This document shows, piece after piece, positions 1 to 9,894 of a stretch of DNA of 64,000 nt. The notes under the pieces are model-generated. The model was not told the DNA's origin and searched no databases. It saw only the letters and a list, made by a program, of their open reading frames with translations. Source of the DNA: Verpa conica (taxonomy: Eukaryota > Ascomycota > Pezizomycetes > Pezizales > Morchellaceae). Numbering within the stretch: position 1 is the stretch's first letter; each line of letters starts with the position of its first letter. Made by a program: the position numbers and the translations under genes. The stretch spans positions 868,001 through 932,000 of the forward strand of contig JAUFSD010000009.1 of NCBI GenBank assembly GCA_033030425.1. The letters are read 5' to 3'.

Positions 1-160
1 AGTAGGTATGGGATCTAGTCTAGGTTCTATGTTGAGGTGTTGTCGTTGATGAGGCTCTTTTATAAGCTTCTCTTGGCGCCGATAACACGTGTCTATCAAC
101 CTCCTCCTATTGTCTCCTACCGTTCTAAGCATCCACAAGTCTCCTATAGCCTCCACAATA

Positions 161-3100
161 ATGTCGACAACTGCCAAATGCCCCTATTGCCCGAAGCGCT
201 TCATATATGCCAAAAGATTCTATTCGCATATCATTGATATCCACCCTTTTGCAGCTCAAGTACTCCTAGCAAAGGCAAATTCTCCAGCAGGTGAAGATAG
301 CCAGCAAGAAGGCCTCCAGGACTTGCTCTACTCCGACGACTATATACACAATGCAGACGATGATTTTGAATCATATCCTCTCGACTCTATAATCGAAAAC
401 TCAGACGAAGAATCGGAAGTTGACTACCAAGAAGCCGGGGATGCGAGGCTCCGCGAGCCATCAACAACAGTATATGAAGGCGCTGGAAGCCCTATTGGGG
501 TTACTGGAGGCTTTCATGAAGCTGGTATTGCTTTACTCAATAACCCTTGGGCACCCTTCAAGTCAATGAAAGAGTTCAATCTTGCTCGGTGGTTTATCAG
601 ATCAGGAGCATCCCAAGGAGATGTTGACAACTACTTTAAAGACTCTCTGGGCCCCCGCGACTGCTCATTTTCCTCAGGAAAAACCCTTACCTCGAAGCTT
701 GAACAGATGCATACAACGCTAGGGCGCCCTAGCTGGCACCACTCCTCGGTGGAGTTTGGGGGGTCGTCTGTGCCATACTTCTACAGAAATCCCATCACCT
801 GTATCCGCTATTTGCTAGGGCAAAGAGTATACAAGGATGATATGGCATATGCTCCGGTGATTGAAGAGAATGAGAGGGGAGAACGGATGTATTCAGAAAT
901 TCACACAGCACAATGGTGGTGGGAAACACAGGTACGAAGGTCCTCAGAGCCTCCACTATGGTGCTGACAGCCATGCAGAAAACATTGCCAGACGGCTCTA
1001 CTGTTATACCGGTAATTTGTGCTTCTGACGGCACCCAATTGACAAACTTCAGCGGGGATAAGAAAGCATGGCCGGTATATATCACGATTGGGAATATCAA
1101 ATCAACCACCCGGAATAAGCCCTCTAGCATAGCCATCATCCTCCTGGCCCTACTGCCTGTACCCCCTAAGCTTAGCAAAGAATCAGCAGCATCTAGGATA
1201 CAGAGACGCCAGAGCCAAGCTGCTCTCCATAAAATCCTTGAGGAAGTCCTTGAGGGCCTCCAAGGCCCTGCAGTTTCTGGAGAGGTTTTTGACTGTTCTG
1301 ATGGCTACCAACGTCTCTGCTTTCCAATACTCTGCGGCTGGATTGCAGATCAGGAAGAGCATGCTACCCTTCACAATATACGGAGTAATGCATGCCCCCA
1401 TTGCGAGGTCGACTTTGAAAGCCTTGGAGACCTCCGAAGTTTCCCACAGCGCGATATCAAGCAATATAAAGAAAATGTCGAACATTTTCAACGTACTGGA
1501 GACGAAGCTTCCATTGAGTATCTTGTTAAAAAGTCTCTGAAGGCTTTGAATGGAGCTCTCTGGACCCTCCCTAACGTTGACCCTGCCGACTTGCACAAAC
1601 CAGACCTCCTCCATAATATCTACCTCGGGCTTTTCAAACACTTGATGGAATGGGTGATGGGATTCCTAGAGAAGCATAATCGGGTAACAAAGTTCGACGA
1701 AGTTTGGAGGTCCATGCCCCCATATCCTAGCTTCAGCGTACCGAGTAAGAGATATCGCGAAGTTACCCAATGGCAAGGCAAAGAAATGAGGAATCTTGGC
1801 AAGATTATTCTCGGAGCCTTTGCAGTGGCTCTCAAAGACCCTTCAAAAGCTCAACGAGCTGAGTTCCGAGAAGCTTTGAAGTGTGTTCGATCACTCGTCG
1901 ACTTTTCACTGATGGCTCAATATAAAACCCATACCGACGCAACTCTAGGCTATATGTCTAACTTTTTGAAGGATTTCCACAGCTCAAAGAGTGTCTTCCT
2001 CGAGTTCCGAGTTTCAAAAGCTACCAAAAAGTCTGTCAAAGCTCGAACGAAGGCTCTCATGGCCAGTACTATTGAGGACCTGGCTCCAGCTTTAGGAGCG
2101 ACTTCTACCAAAGGAAAGAAACGATCTCTACAGCAACAAGGCTTCAGGAGCCACCTCGAGGAGCTTGAGGAGATGAAGAGCGCTTCTCATTTTAACTTCA
2201 TCAAAATGCACCTACTCTCGCACTATACTCCCTGTGTATCACGATTTGGCAGTATCCCCCAATGGTCTACGGATGTCAGCGAGCTAGCCCACAGAGACCA
2301 GATTAAGGATAGCTATAATTCATCGAATAAGGTCGATGCCTCAACGCCAATCATCGATATATACTCAAGGCGGCAGGCAGTATATGCGCGGGTACTAAAC
2401 CTTAAGGCATGCCTTAAAAGCTATGGAGACAATGGCGAAGGCTATGAGGACCTCCGTAAAATGGTCTTGATAGACGAGGGGAAAAGGCGTGTAGATACTA
2501 ACTCTAAGTGTTTTACAGCTACACCTACTGACCCACCTCGTCGCAAGCTTTGCGGAGGTGGTAGGAAGCGGACGTATACTCTCGAAGATGTCAGCAAAGA
2601 TTTAAAGCTCCCGAACCTGGCAAAAAGTATTTGGAAATATGGTAAAGGCCTTGAGGGCCCTTGTCAAATTCTTGGAAATATCGAAAGTTTATTGAGCTAT
2701 CCTACAGAGAGTTTCCTTCGCTTAAAAGTCCCAGTTGCTGTATTCCAGGAGGTAGACACATACGAATGGCACAACCTACGTTGCACAGGCTCACAGACGT
2801 TCCGAAATCGAGCCCCAAGGAACGACTTTATATGGGTGCAGGTTCAGGAAGCCAGCTCGCAGGCTTATGGAGCTTTGGGAGGTCGATTACCAGGTCGCTT
2901 GAGAGCTTTACTCAAGTTTAGAGATCCAGTAGCAGAGTTCACACACCGATTAGCGCTGGTACTGATGTTGCGGGTAACAAATGGAGGCAGGATAGAGAAT
3001 GGCCACGGCCTTATAAAGGTCTCCACGCGCTTCCCTACGGAGGAAGGGGGTGAATGGATAGTAGATATTAGATCAATCACGGGAATGGCACATCTAGTAC

Positions 3101-3168
3101 CAGCAGGCGATGACAGCTGGCTTGTAAATAATAGAATAGACCTAAAGACGTGGAATGAAATGTATTAG
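161..3168 (+). CDS. Plavaka-type DNA transposase, copy 1, apparently intact
   Basis: Two exons, 161-931 and 979-3168, join in frame through a 47-bp GT-AG intron with a CTGAC branch-like motif, giving about 986 residues without a stop. The start at 161 places a C2H2-like finger (CPYCPKRF, then H-x4-H) at the N-terminus, as in the second copy near 25.1 kb. Other landmarks are NPWAPFKSMKEF, the QWWWETQ block just before the intron, a GGTVIPV-like strand with NFSGDKKAWPVYITIGNI after it, and the C-terminal WLVNNRIDLKTWNEMY. These are characteristic of the Plavaka group of the CACTA-related KDZ/Plavaka transposases, which cut and paste DNA in the nucleus. The 3' terminus is probably the inverted-repeat arm ending at 3467; the 5' end lies outside the window. 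It is the only Plavaka copy here with an uninterrupted frame, so it may be active. I have not identified the catalytic acidic residues individually. Confidence 0.88.
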
Positions 3169-3410
3169 TAGTTTATAAAGTTATGTAGAAGGCTCTCAGA
3201 GCCTTGGGGAAAGTGCTAAGAATATAAAACATTATTTATATATAATTTAGTATCAAACGTTTGTAGCACATGATGAGAGCCTTGATATACTGCATCCCGA
3301 TGCTGAGGCTTTCAGAGCCTCCGTCAGATTTCTTGGGGCGCTCGTGATGTCGAGTATAGATTTTAGGGTACTTGGGGCGCTAGTGACGCTAGTGACGCTA
3401 ACCTATTCTT

Positions 3411-3556
3411 GTGATGCAACAGTTGCTACACCAATTGCGTCAGGATACGATTGCAGGTTTGCTGATGAAGGAAATACAAAAACAACCTCAACTCCTCTAC
3501 ATCAGCAAACCTGCAATCGCGTCCTGACGCAATTGGTGTAGCAACTGTTGCATCAC
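3411..3556. repeat. Two 57-bp inverted-repeat arms, tail to tail
   Basis: 3411-3467 and 3500-3556 are reverse complements with 2 mismatches in 57 bp, separated by 32 bp. Each arm has CATCAGCAAACCTGCAAT at its inner end. The left arm is best read as the right terminus of the element carrying the transposase at 161-3168, and the right arm as the left terminus of the element at 3500-5166. Confidence 0.85.
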
Positions 3557-3773
3557 AGGAAGTCACCTGCGTCACAAGCATCCCCAGCACCCCAAGCGTC
3601 ACCATACCACTGCCAGTACCAGGAGCGCCCCACAAGAGGCTCTGGGAACCGTACTACTTAAAATTATATTTCTTGTGAGAGAACCATTGTTCCCTCCTAC
3701 CCGCAGATTACTAGCTTTTATTAACTACCGTTCTCTTCAGAAAAACAAGCGAGGTTTTGGAGGCGCGTTCCGC

Positions 3774-3830
3774 CAACCCTAACCCTGCTGGGATACACCT
3801 AACCCTACTTGGATACCCCTAACCCTACCC
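3774..3830 (+). repeat. Degenerate telomere-like CCCTAA motifs
   Basis: CTAACCCT occurs in three short groups (3776-3785, about 3799 and about 3819) separated by TGGGATACAC-like spacers, and is followed by a CCCCTACC-rich tract up to about 3980. It is too short and irregular to be a telomere. It may be an interstitial remnant or chance drift of a C-rich repeat. Confidence 0.5.
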
Positions 3831-4079
3831 CTATTCCTCCAGGGACTTCGCCAAAATTCTCTAAGTTCCTGAACACACCACACCACACCCACCTCATCGC
3901 ACCACACCACGTCTACCCCCTACCCCCTACCCCCTCTCCCCTACCCCTCTCCCCTACCCCTCTCCCCTACCCCTCTCCTCTATTTCTCTATTGCTATTTG
4001 AACAGTAAAAGCTAACTTATATGCAGGCTGTCTTGTTTCCTTTCACCCGTGTCATGACGCGTTCTACCGACGCGTCGTG

Positions 4080-4820
4080 CCAGTAGCAAGACCCTCGAGA
4101 CCCCTGCCAGGCGACAGCAGCAGGACCTCCTAAGCAGCAGCAGGAGGACCCCTAAGCGACAGTAGCAGTGTCCTCGAGACCCTCCAGGCGACAGCAGCAA
4201 GACCCCCTAAGCAGCTGCAGCAGGACTCCTAAGCAACAGCAGCAAGACCCCCTAAGCAACAGCAGCAGGACCCCCTAAGCAACAGCAGCAGGACTCTCGA
4301 GACCCCCTCCAGGCGACAGCAGCAAGATCTCCTAAGCAGCAGCAGCAGGACCCCCTAAGCAGCAGCAGCAAGACCCCCTAAGCGACAGCAGCAAGACCCC
4401 CTAAGCAACAGCAGCAAGACCTCCTAAGCAACAGTAGCAGGGTCCTCGAGACCCTCCAGACGACAGCAGCAAGACCTCCTAAGCAGCAGCAGGAGGACCC
4501 TCTAAGCGACAGCAGCAGGAGGACCCCTAAGCGACAGTAGCAGGGTCCTCGAGACCCTCCAGGCGACAGCAGCAAGATCCCCTAAGCAGCTGCAGCAGGA
4601 CTCCTAAGCAACAGCAGCAAGACCCCCTAAGCGACAGCAGCAGGACCCCCTAAGCAATAGCAGCAGGACTCTCGAGACCCCCTCCAGGTGACAGCAGCAA
4701 GACCCCCTAAGCAGTAGCAGCAAGACCCTCGAGACCCCCCCCCCAAGCGACAGCAGCAGGACCTCCTAAGCAGCAGCAGCAGGACCCTTCAAGCGACAGC
4801 AGCAGGATCCTCGAGACCGT
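4080..4820 (+). repeat. CAG-rich minisatellite, about 23-bp units
   Basis: About 740 bp of imperfect tandem units of the form GACAGCAGCAAGACCCCCTAAG (about 23 bp), with longer variants ending in CCTCGAGACCCTCCAGG. Roughly 30 units are present. Open frames across it are translation artefacts of the repeat. It lies inside the TIR element at 3500-5166. Confidence 0.9.
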
Positions 4821-5166
4821 TAGGGTGACAAGCAGGTGCTCTGGAAACGCGAATTAGGGATATTTTGTACATATTAGATAGCATATAATAAAATAATTGA
4901 GAACCATACTAGTACTTCTGTGATGTGACCGTGACAAGAGCGTGACAGTACCAAGCAGCACCAGAGAATGTCAGGAAGCCTACCAGAAAGCGTCAGAGAC
5001 ATCAGGAGCCTTTGGTGTTGCGTCAGGAGCCTCTGACGCCTTCAGCAGAGCGCTAGGAGCCCCTGACGCCTCACAGTAGCGTCATATTTGGCCAATTGCC
5101 GAATGTGGCATCACTAGCGTCCCGTGCTACAGTTGCTCCTGACGCAATCTTGCAGGTTTGCTGATG

Positions 5167-7384
5167 TACTCTGCTTCACCGCCTGCTACGCTCTCTCTTT
5201 CTTCCTACAGATCTCCCCATCCCCATTCCTCTTCTCTGTCTTCCCCTTCTCTCCCCATGTCTACCTCGCCGACTCCCTTCGCCTTCCTAATCCTGCTTCT
5301 CTTCCTCTTAAACTTTCTCTACACTAGAGCTCCCCACGTCCAGTGTCTTGAGTCCTTCGGGTAAAGAATGTCGTCTAGCGTCAAGTCTTGGTCTGTTCCG
5401 AGTTCTCTCTGAATAATTCTTCTTCTAACTTTGGTAAACGGGTACTCCAGTAGGGTGTGTTTGACTGATTCTTTGGAAGCTCCGCACTCGCACTTCTCGG
5501 ATTCTGCTTTGCCAATTCTGACAAGGTACTCTGCACAATTGATGTGTTCTGTGCGCAAGCGAGTCGTAACAGTTCTCGCTGTGCGCTCATCGCTGAGGAA
5601 TCTGGCTTTGTGTCTGCTGGCGGGTGAATTAGTGTACTGTCTTCCCACCCCTTGGCGTCCCAGGTTCCTGGCTTCCTGGTAACTGTCTTCCCAGTCGCAC
5701 ACTACTTTTTGTCTAGAGCTCGCTTCCAGGAAGGCGAACGATGTAAAGGCATGTCGGCTGATGTGTTCCAGGGTTGCTTCCTTTGCGAGTCGATCTGCTA
5801 GGGTATTTCCTTGGACTCCTACATGGGCTTTGACCCACTCCAATTTGACCTTGATCCCCTCCGTTCTGGCCGAGTCGCACTCCCACCTGATCTGTTTGGC
5901 TAGCATCTCTCCCTTGGTTGCCTCTTTGGTTACCGTCCTCAGAATTGCGTACTTGCTATCAGACCTGACCGTGACCAGCTTTCTTCCACTGTTCCTTGCC
6001 GATTCCGCTCCGAGTTTTACCGCCTCTCTGATCCCTACCATCTCCACGTCGTCTATCTCCATTTCCTTGCCCAAATTCAATTTCTTCTCCCTAACACTTC
6101 TTCCTTCCAGATCAATCCTAACCACTGCCGCCCCTGCCCCATTTTCTCCCTTGCTTGCGTCACTATATACAATTACTTCATTCCTTGCTTCTGCTCGTTC
6201 CATCTGTCTTTTCCTCTCCTCGTCACAATCTTTTCTGACCACAATTTCAATTTCTTCCCTAACCTTTCTTTCCCAACTTGGTTCGTCTTTAAAAATCCTG
6301 CTCCATTTTTCAATTTTGCTCTTTTTAACTCCCAATTCCTCAACTAGGCACTGGGTCTCTCTCCCTACTCCTGTTCTCCTATCTTTTTTCCCCTTCGGTC
6401 TGCCCCAGTTGCGATCTTGATCTTCTTTCCCGTTTCTTCCTTTCAGCGTTTCTTCGGCATCTTTCCGGCGAGGGTCTTTTGGTGGGGTTTGGAGGGCTTT
6501 TATTGCTCCCATTCGCTTTCTGTGATTGAGTCGATATTCAGTTGGAATTGTTATTTTTTTGAGATTCTCAGTCTGTCTTTCCTTGTTTGTATAACATTTT
6601 ATCTCCATTTGTTACATTTCATTACGATGACACGGCTGATTGTTTTCTTGATACATTTTTACATTTATTATACTTTTACATAACTATTAATGTTTATCGA
6701 AGGTCGCATACCTTATTACTCACATGTATTGCGCCATTTGTTATGAGTCATATTTTTTGCGCTCATTTATGTTTACTCAACACACCACAAGCATTGTATT
6801 ACTCATTTCTTTTGGTTACCTTTACTTTGTTATTGTTTTCAGGGTTAAACGGCGTTCCCGCCTCGGTTTTTACATAGTTATCTCGGTTGGAGGATAAAGG
6901 ACTTTTCTGTGTAAATAGCGGACCGTTCTCCCTCTTTCTGGGACAGTAATTCACTAGACATAGACACCAATCTACTACGCTATCTTGTTTGGTATTACAT
7001 GCTCAGAATTCTCGCTTGCCTATTCTTTATAGTAATAGTTTACTCTGTTGCTACTACCAATTCATTGGCTTTACGCTTCTTTCTGTGCATCGTACCTGTA
7101 GAATTATACCATTAGGACTTGCGTCCTAAGCTGTTACTCCGCTATTTTCCACAGGAATGAGATCATTCTCTATCTGCACTGCTTTGGAACGGGCGCAGCT
7201 GTAGTGGCCGCCTATTTTCCGCATGGCTCTAGTGGCTTCCTGATTAAGCTTGCTGGCGAAGCCTGCTTGTCCTTTCCACCACACTCTGCTGGCGTACTCC
7301 ATAACTTGTCTGGCGCATGAGATATACATGTGTCTGAGATCTTCAATCCCGACTCCTCCCCTCACTAATCCTAACATGTTCCAC
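5167..7384 (-). pseudogene. LINE-1, 3' half of ORF2 (RT tail, RNase H, C-terminal zinc motif)
   Basis: Minus-strand remains of a non-LTR retrotransposon ORF2, in two pieces (7384-7154 and 6548-5319) separated by a solo LTR at 6549-7153. The upstream piece encodes the RT tail (LVRGGVGIEDLRHMY). The downstream piece carries an RNase H domain (VYSDASKGENGAGAAVV, VRSDSKYAI, WVKAHVGVQGNTLADRLAK) and a C-terminal CECGASKESVKHTLLEYP motif typical of fungal LINEs with RNase H. Compared with LINE-2, two tryptophan codons near the 3' end have become TAG (after GAL and after WGWGD), so the protein is truncated at 5319. The 5' side is cut at 7384 by an LTR2 copy and resumes at 8640. About 490 bp of RT sequence present in LINE-2 (14918-15405) is missing at that junction. 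Confidence 0.85.
6549..7153 (+). mobile_element. Solo LTR, family LTR1, copy 1
   Basis: 605 bp starting TGTTATTTTT and ending CCACA, flanked by the perfect 5-bp duplication GGAAT (6544-6548 and 7154-7158). It splits the LINE-1 reading frame. A TATA-like box (TGTAAATAGCGG here; TATAAATAGCGG in sister copies) lies near 6910. No internal retrotransposon region is present. Confidence 0.93.
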
Positions 7385-8620
7385 TGTTGTAGGCACCTGA
7401 TAAAGAGGAGTATTTCTGGGAAACATGAAGGCCACTTGTTTGACTATCTAGGTAACTAAGTTCCTTGTTCGTTTCTTGAGTTACGCGAACAGGGTTGTGA
7501 TAGTACAGCGGTATGTGGTTGCACCATGCCTACTGGAGGTCACGTGTTCGATTCCTGTGGAAAGCATTATTGCTTAGTACCTGAATCGACACTGTACCCC
7601 AGTAGTGTAGTTGCTAGCACACGTTGCTGTCTTTGGCATTAGTTAGACAAAGCGCGTTCGAACCACGACTGGGTTACTGTTTTTTAGTCCTAACGCCCGA
7701 ATCACAAAAATAACCGCTGGAGCGTCAGGAAAATTCGTCCGTCCGAACCAAATCCGGAGGGTATATGAGAGGGCATGATTTGGAGCTGACTGGTGAAAGA
7801 ATCAAGGAAATCGGATAAGAACTGACGGAGTTGTGCCCTCCGCCAGTCGGGGCATGTTTCTTGACAAACTAACGGTATGAAGGAAGGCCCCGCTTCCCAG
7901 TACTGCTTGCTGATTAGTACCAAAGGGCTTTGGTGACTCTCTGCCACAAGGGAACATGCAAGGACGGAACAGATACGGTGGTTAGTACACTTATCGGCCC
8001 GTCCGCAGAGTACAGATTGGTTCACTAACAGCTTTACATGATTGCGTTACTCTAGTACACCTTTGGGCTTGACTAGAATAGACGATAGGGCCAGGACAAA
8101 GTGCTTGGACGGGTCGGGATTTGTATAAGTATGGGGGAAATGTATTTGTATTGGTGATTGTTACTGTGTTGTAAGATTTGTATTGTATGGCGTGATCGCT
8201 TGGCAGGTTTTCAGGGTCTTCGGGGGTTCCCAGGCGTTTGTATCAGGATTTAGAATAAATCCGTGAGCCCAAACCACGGTATATAAAATAGTCGGCAGAT
8301 TTGTCTCTTTACCAAAACATCAACGGGAAGAACGAGTCTTATCAATATACTTGAATCTATCGAACTACCTTTACCTTATAAACTCTATTACAAACATTTT
8401 GCTTGTGACTTTCGAAACTTCAACTGAACAACTTTCCGCCCTATCCAACTAACTCTAGTGAGACTTGACGATATCGTAGTTCGTAACTCTCTTGTGCGAT
8501 TTAAAGGAACAACTACTACTGTTGACTGAGGAGACCTTGGTAGTGGGTATCTTATACCTTCGAACTGAACTCTAAGCTTGACGGGACGTAGCCTGGACAA
8601 TTGTATAGGCCAGTTTTACA
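7385..8620 (+). mobile_element. LTR2-family repeat, copy a
   Basis: About 1.24 kb starting TGTTGTAGGCACCTGATAA and ending GGCCAGTTTTACA, with a TATATAAAATAG box near 8280. TG...CA ends and a TATA box suggest a solo LTR. There is no matching 5-bp duplication: the left flank is TCCAC and the right flank is AAAAC. The two flanks are parts of the same LINE ORF2 with about 490 bp missing between them. An internal segment of about 200 bp (near 7490-7700) is unlike that of the other four copies and holds tRNA-like sequence. A conserved antisense frame of 107 codons lies at 7702-8025. Confidence 0.7.
7495..7685 (+). other. Two tRNA-like modules with A-box and B-box motifs
   Basis: The first module has TAGTACAGCGG (A-box-like) near 7501 and GTGTTCGATTCC (B-box-like) near 7545. 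The second has TAGTGTAGTTGCTAGCAC near 7602 and GCGTTCGAACC near 7653, with a CCCAGT/ACTGGG pair that could be an acceptor stem. T stems pair poorly, so these look like decayed tRNA or tRNA-derived SINE sequence rather than functional tRNA genes. Confidence 0.4.
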
Positions 8621-8640
8621 AAAACTTTCTGTCCACTCTA

Positions 8641-9889
8641 TGTAACGGGGCCTCGGCGGGGGAAGTGTGTCTAGGTGACGCGGGCAGGAAACTTGGGTAC
8701 TTCGGAAAACGTGGAGAGCTCGGACGGGGACGATGGTTCTTCGGTAAAATTCTTAGATATAACAAATCTAAGAAATGGAAATTTCTTTGATAAAACTAGA
8801 AAACAAGAGATTGCGTAACGAAAGAAATCCCACCGAGAAGGGGCGAAGCCTCCCTCTTATATACCCCCCTGTTTCCCTCCTCGTACTGTTATTTTTTCGA
8901 GATTCTCAGTCTGTCTTTCCTTGTTTGTATAACATTTCATCTCCATTTGCTACATTTCATTACGATGACAGTTCTGATTGTTTTCTTGATACATTTATTA
9001 CATTTTTACATTTATTACATTTTTACATAACTACTAATGTTTATCGAAAGGTCGCATACCTTATTACTCACATGTATTGCGCCATTTGTTATGAGTCATA
9101 TTTTGTTGCGCTCATTTATGTTTACTCAACACACCATTTCGCTTACAAGCATTGTATTACTCATTTCTTTTGGTTACCTTTACTTTGTTACGGTTTTCAG
9201 GGTCAAACGGCGTTCCCACCTCGATTTTCACATAGTTATCTCGGTTGGAGGATAAAGGACTTTTCTGTATAAATAGCGGGCCGTTCTCCCTCTTTCTGGG
9301 ACAATAATTCTCTAGACATAGGCACCAATCTACTACGCTATCTTGTTTGGTATTACATGCTCAGAATCCTCGCTTGCCTGTTCTTTATAGTAATAGTTTA
9401 TTCTGTTGCTACCACCAATTCACTGGCCCTACGCTTCTTTCTGTGCATCGTACCTGTAGAGTTATACCATTAGAACTTGCGTCCTAAGCTGTTACTCCGC
9501 TATTCTTCACACGTACAATCCAAACCTCACCTTGTTATCTTTTCTTATTACAAATGTCGTCGAACATGTCATGTTCGACGCGCAAGTCCCTTTTCTATAC
9601 TACCCCTATACTAAAACTACTTCCCTCCTAACCCCTCCGTTAAGCGTGCTAGCCCCGCTCTGTTTCCTCCTACCGCTTCTAGATTCCCGGGGCTTCCATT
9701 CTACCCGACCCCCAACATCTCACCTACGCCCCGTGCAACGCGATAGCTTAACCGACCCAAAACTGGTTTCTCTCTCTGAATTGCCAAGTTTAAGCCCGCG
9801 TCCTGAGACGGTCTGACCTTCTAACAGGAGTGGGGGCAAACGCCACCTTCTTTCGCGAAGGGGGTTGGCCCTCGGAGCTGCCCGCGACA
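8641..9889 (+). mobile_element. Solo LTR, family LTR5, interrupted by an LTR1 copy
   Basis: Begins TGTAACGGGGCCTCGG and ends GCCCGCGACA, with the perfect 5-bp duplication CTCTA at 8636-8640 and 9890-9894. Net length is about 620 bp once the nested LTR1 copy (8887-9511) and its duplication are removed. Its flanks are both LINE-1 ORF2, reading ESLV on one side and EWTESF on the other. No coding potential is recognised. Confidence 0.85.
8887..9511 (+). mobile_element. Solo LTR, family LTR1, copy 2
   Basis: 625 bp with TGTTATTTTTTCGAG at the start and ATTCTTCACA at the end; the duplication CGTAC lies at 8882-8886 and 9512-9516. It is inserted in the LTR5 copy. Relative to other copies it carries an extra short ACATTTATTACATTTTT duplication near 9000. 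A TATAAATAGCGGG box lies near 9270. Confidence 0.93.
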
Positions 9890-9894
9890 CTCTA

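Larger units (their letters stand above)
3500..5166. mobile_element. 1.67-kb TIR element without a transposase gene
   Basis: The segment begins with CATCAGCAAACC and ends with GGTTTGCTGATG, the same terminus as the neighbouring Plavaka element. The subterminal parts are rich in GACGC/GCGTC-type repeats (for example 4920-5110). No gene is recognisable. The interior holds telomere-like CCCTAA motifs, a pyrimidine-rich run and a long CAG-rich minisatellite. It looks like a non-autonomous relative mobilised by the Plavaka transposase, inserted at the 3' end of LINE-1. The role of the flanking TA as a target duplication is uncertain. Confidence 0.65.

Noticed and set aside
3774..3830. True chromosome end
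   Set aside because: Only three short CCCTAA groups, embedded inside a TIR element with sequence on both sides.
4012..4575. Open frames across the CAG/CTG-rich minisatellite
   Set aside because: They follow the repeat unit and have no independent support; the repeat alone explains them.
4080..4820. CRISPR-like array
   Set aside because: Repeats are contiguous and imperfect without unique spacers, and the genome is eukaryotic.
5761..6683. Long plus-strand frames opposite LINE-1
   Set aside because: They are antisense to the RNase H region and have hydrophobic low-complexity translations, while the minus strand has clear RNase H motifs.
7380..8636. TCCAC at 7380-7384 and 8632-8636 as an LTR2 copy a duplication
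   Set aside because: The right copy is 11 bp beyond the conserved repeat end, and the intervening bases read as LINE-1 ORF2 (ESF), so the match is probably chance.
8775..9272. A 165-codon frame with hydrophobic segments
   Set aside because: It lies in a solo LTR1 and recurs in each copy; it crosses the TATA region and resembles no protein.
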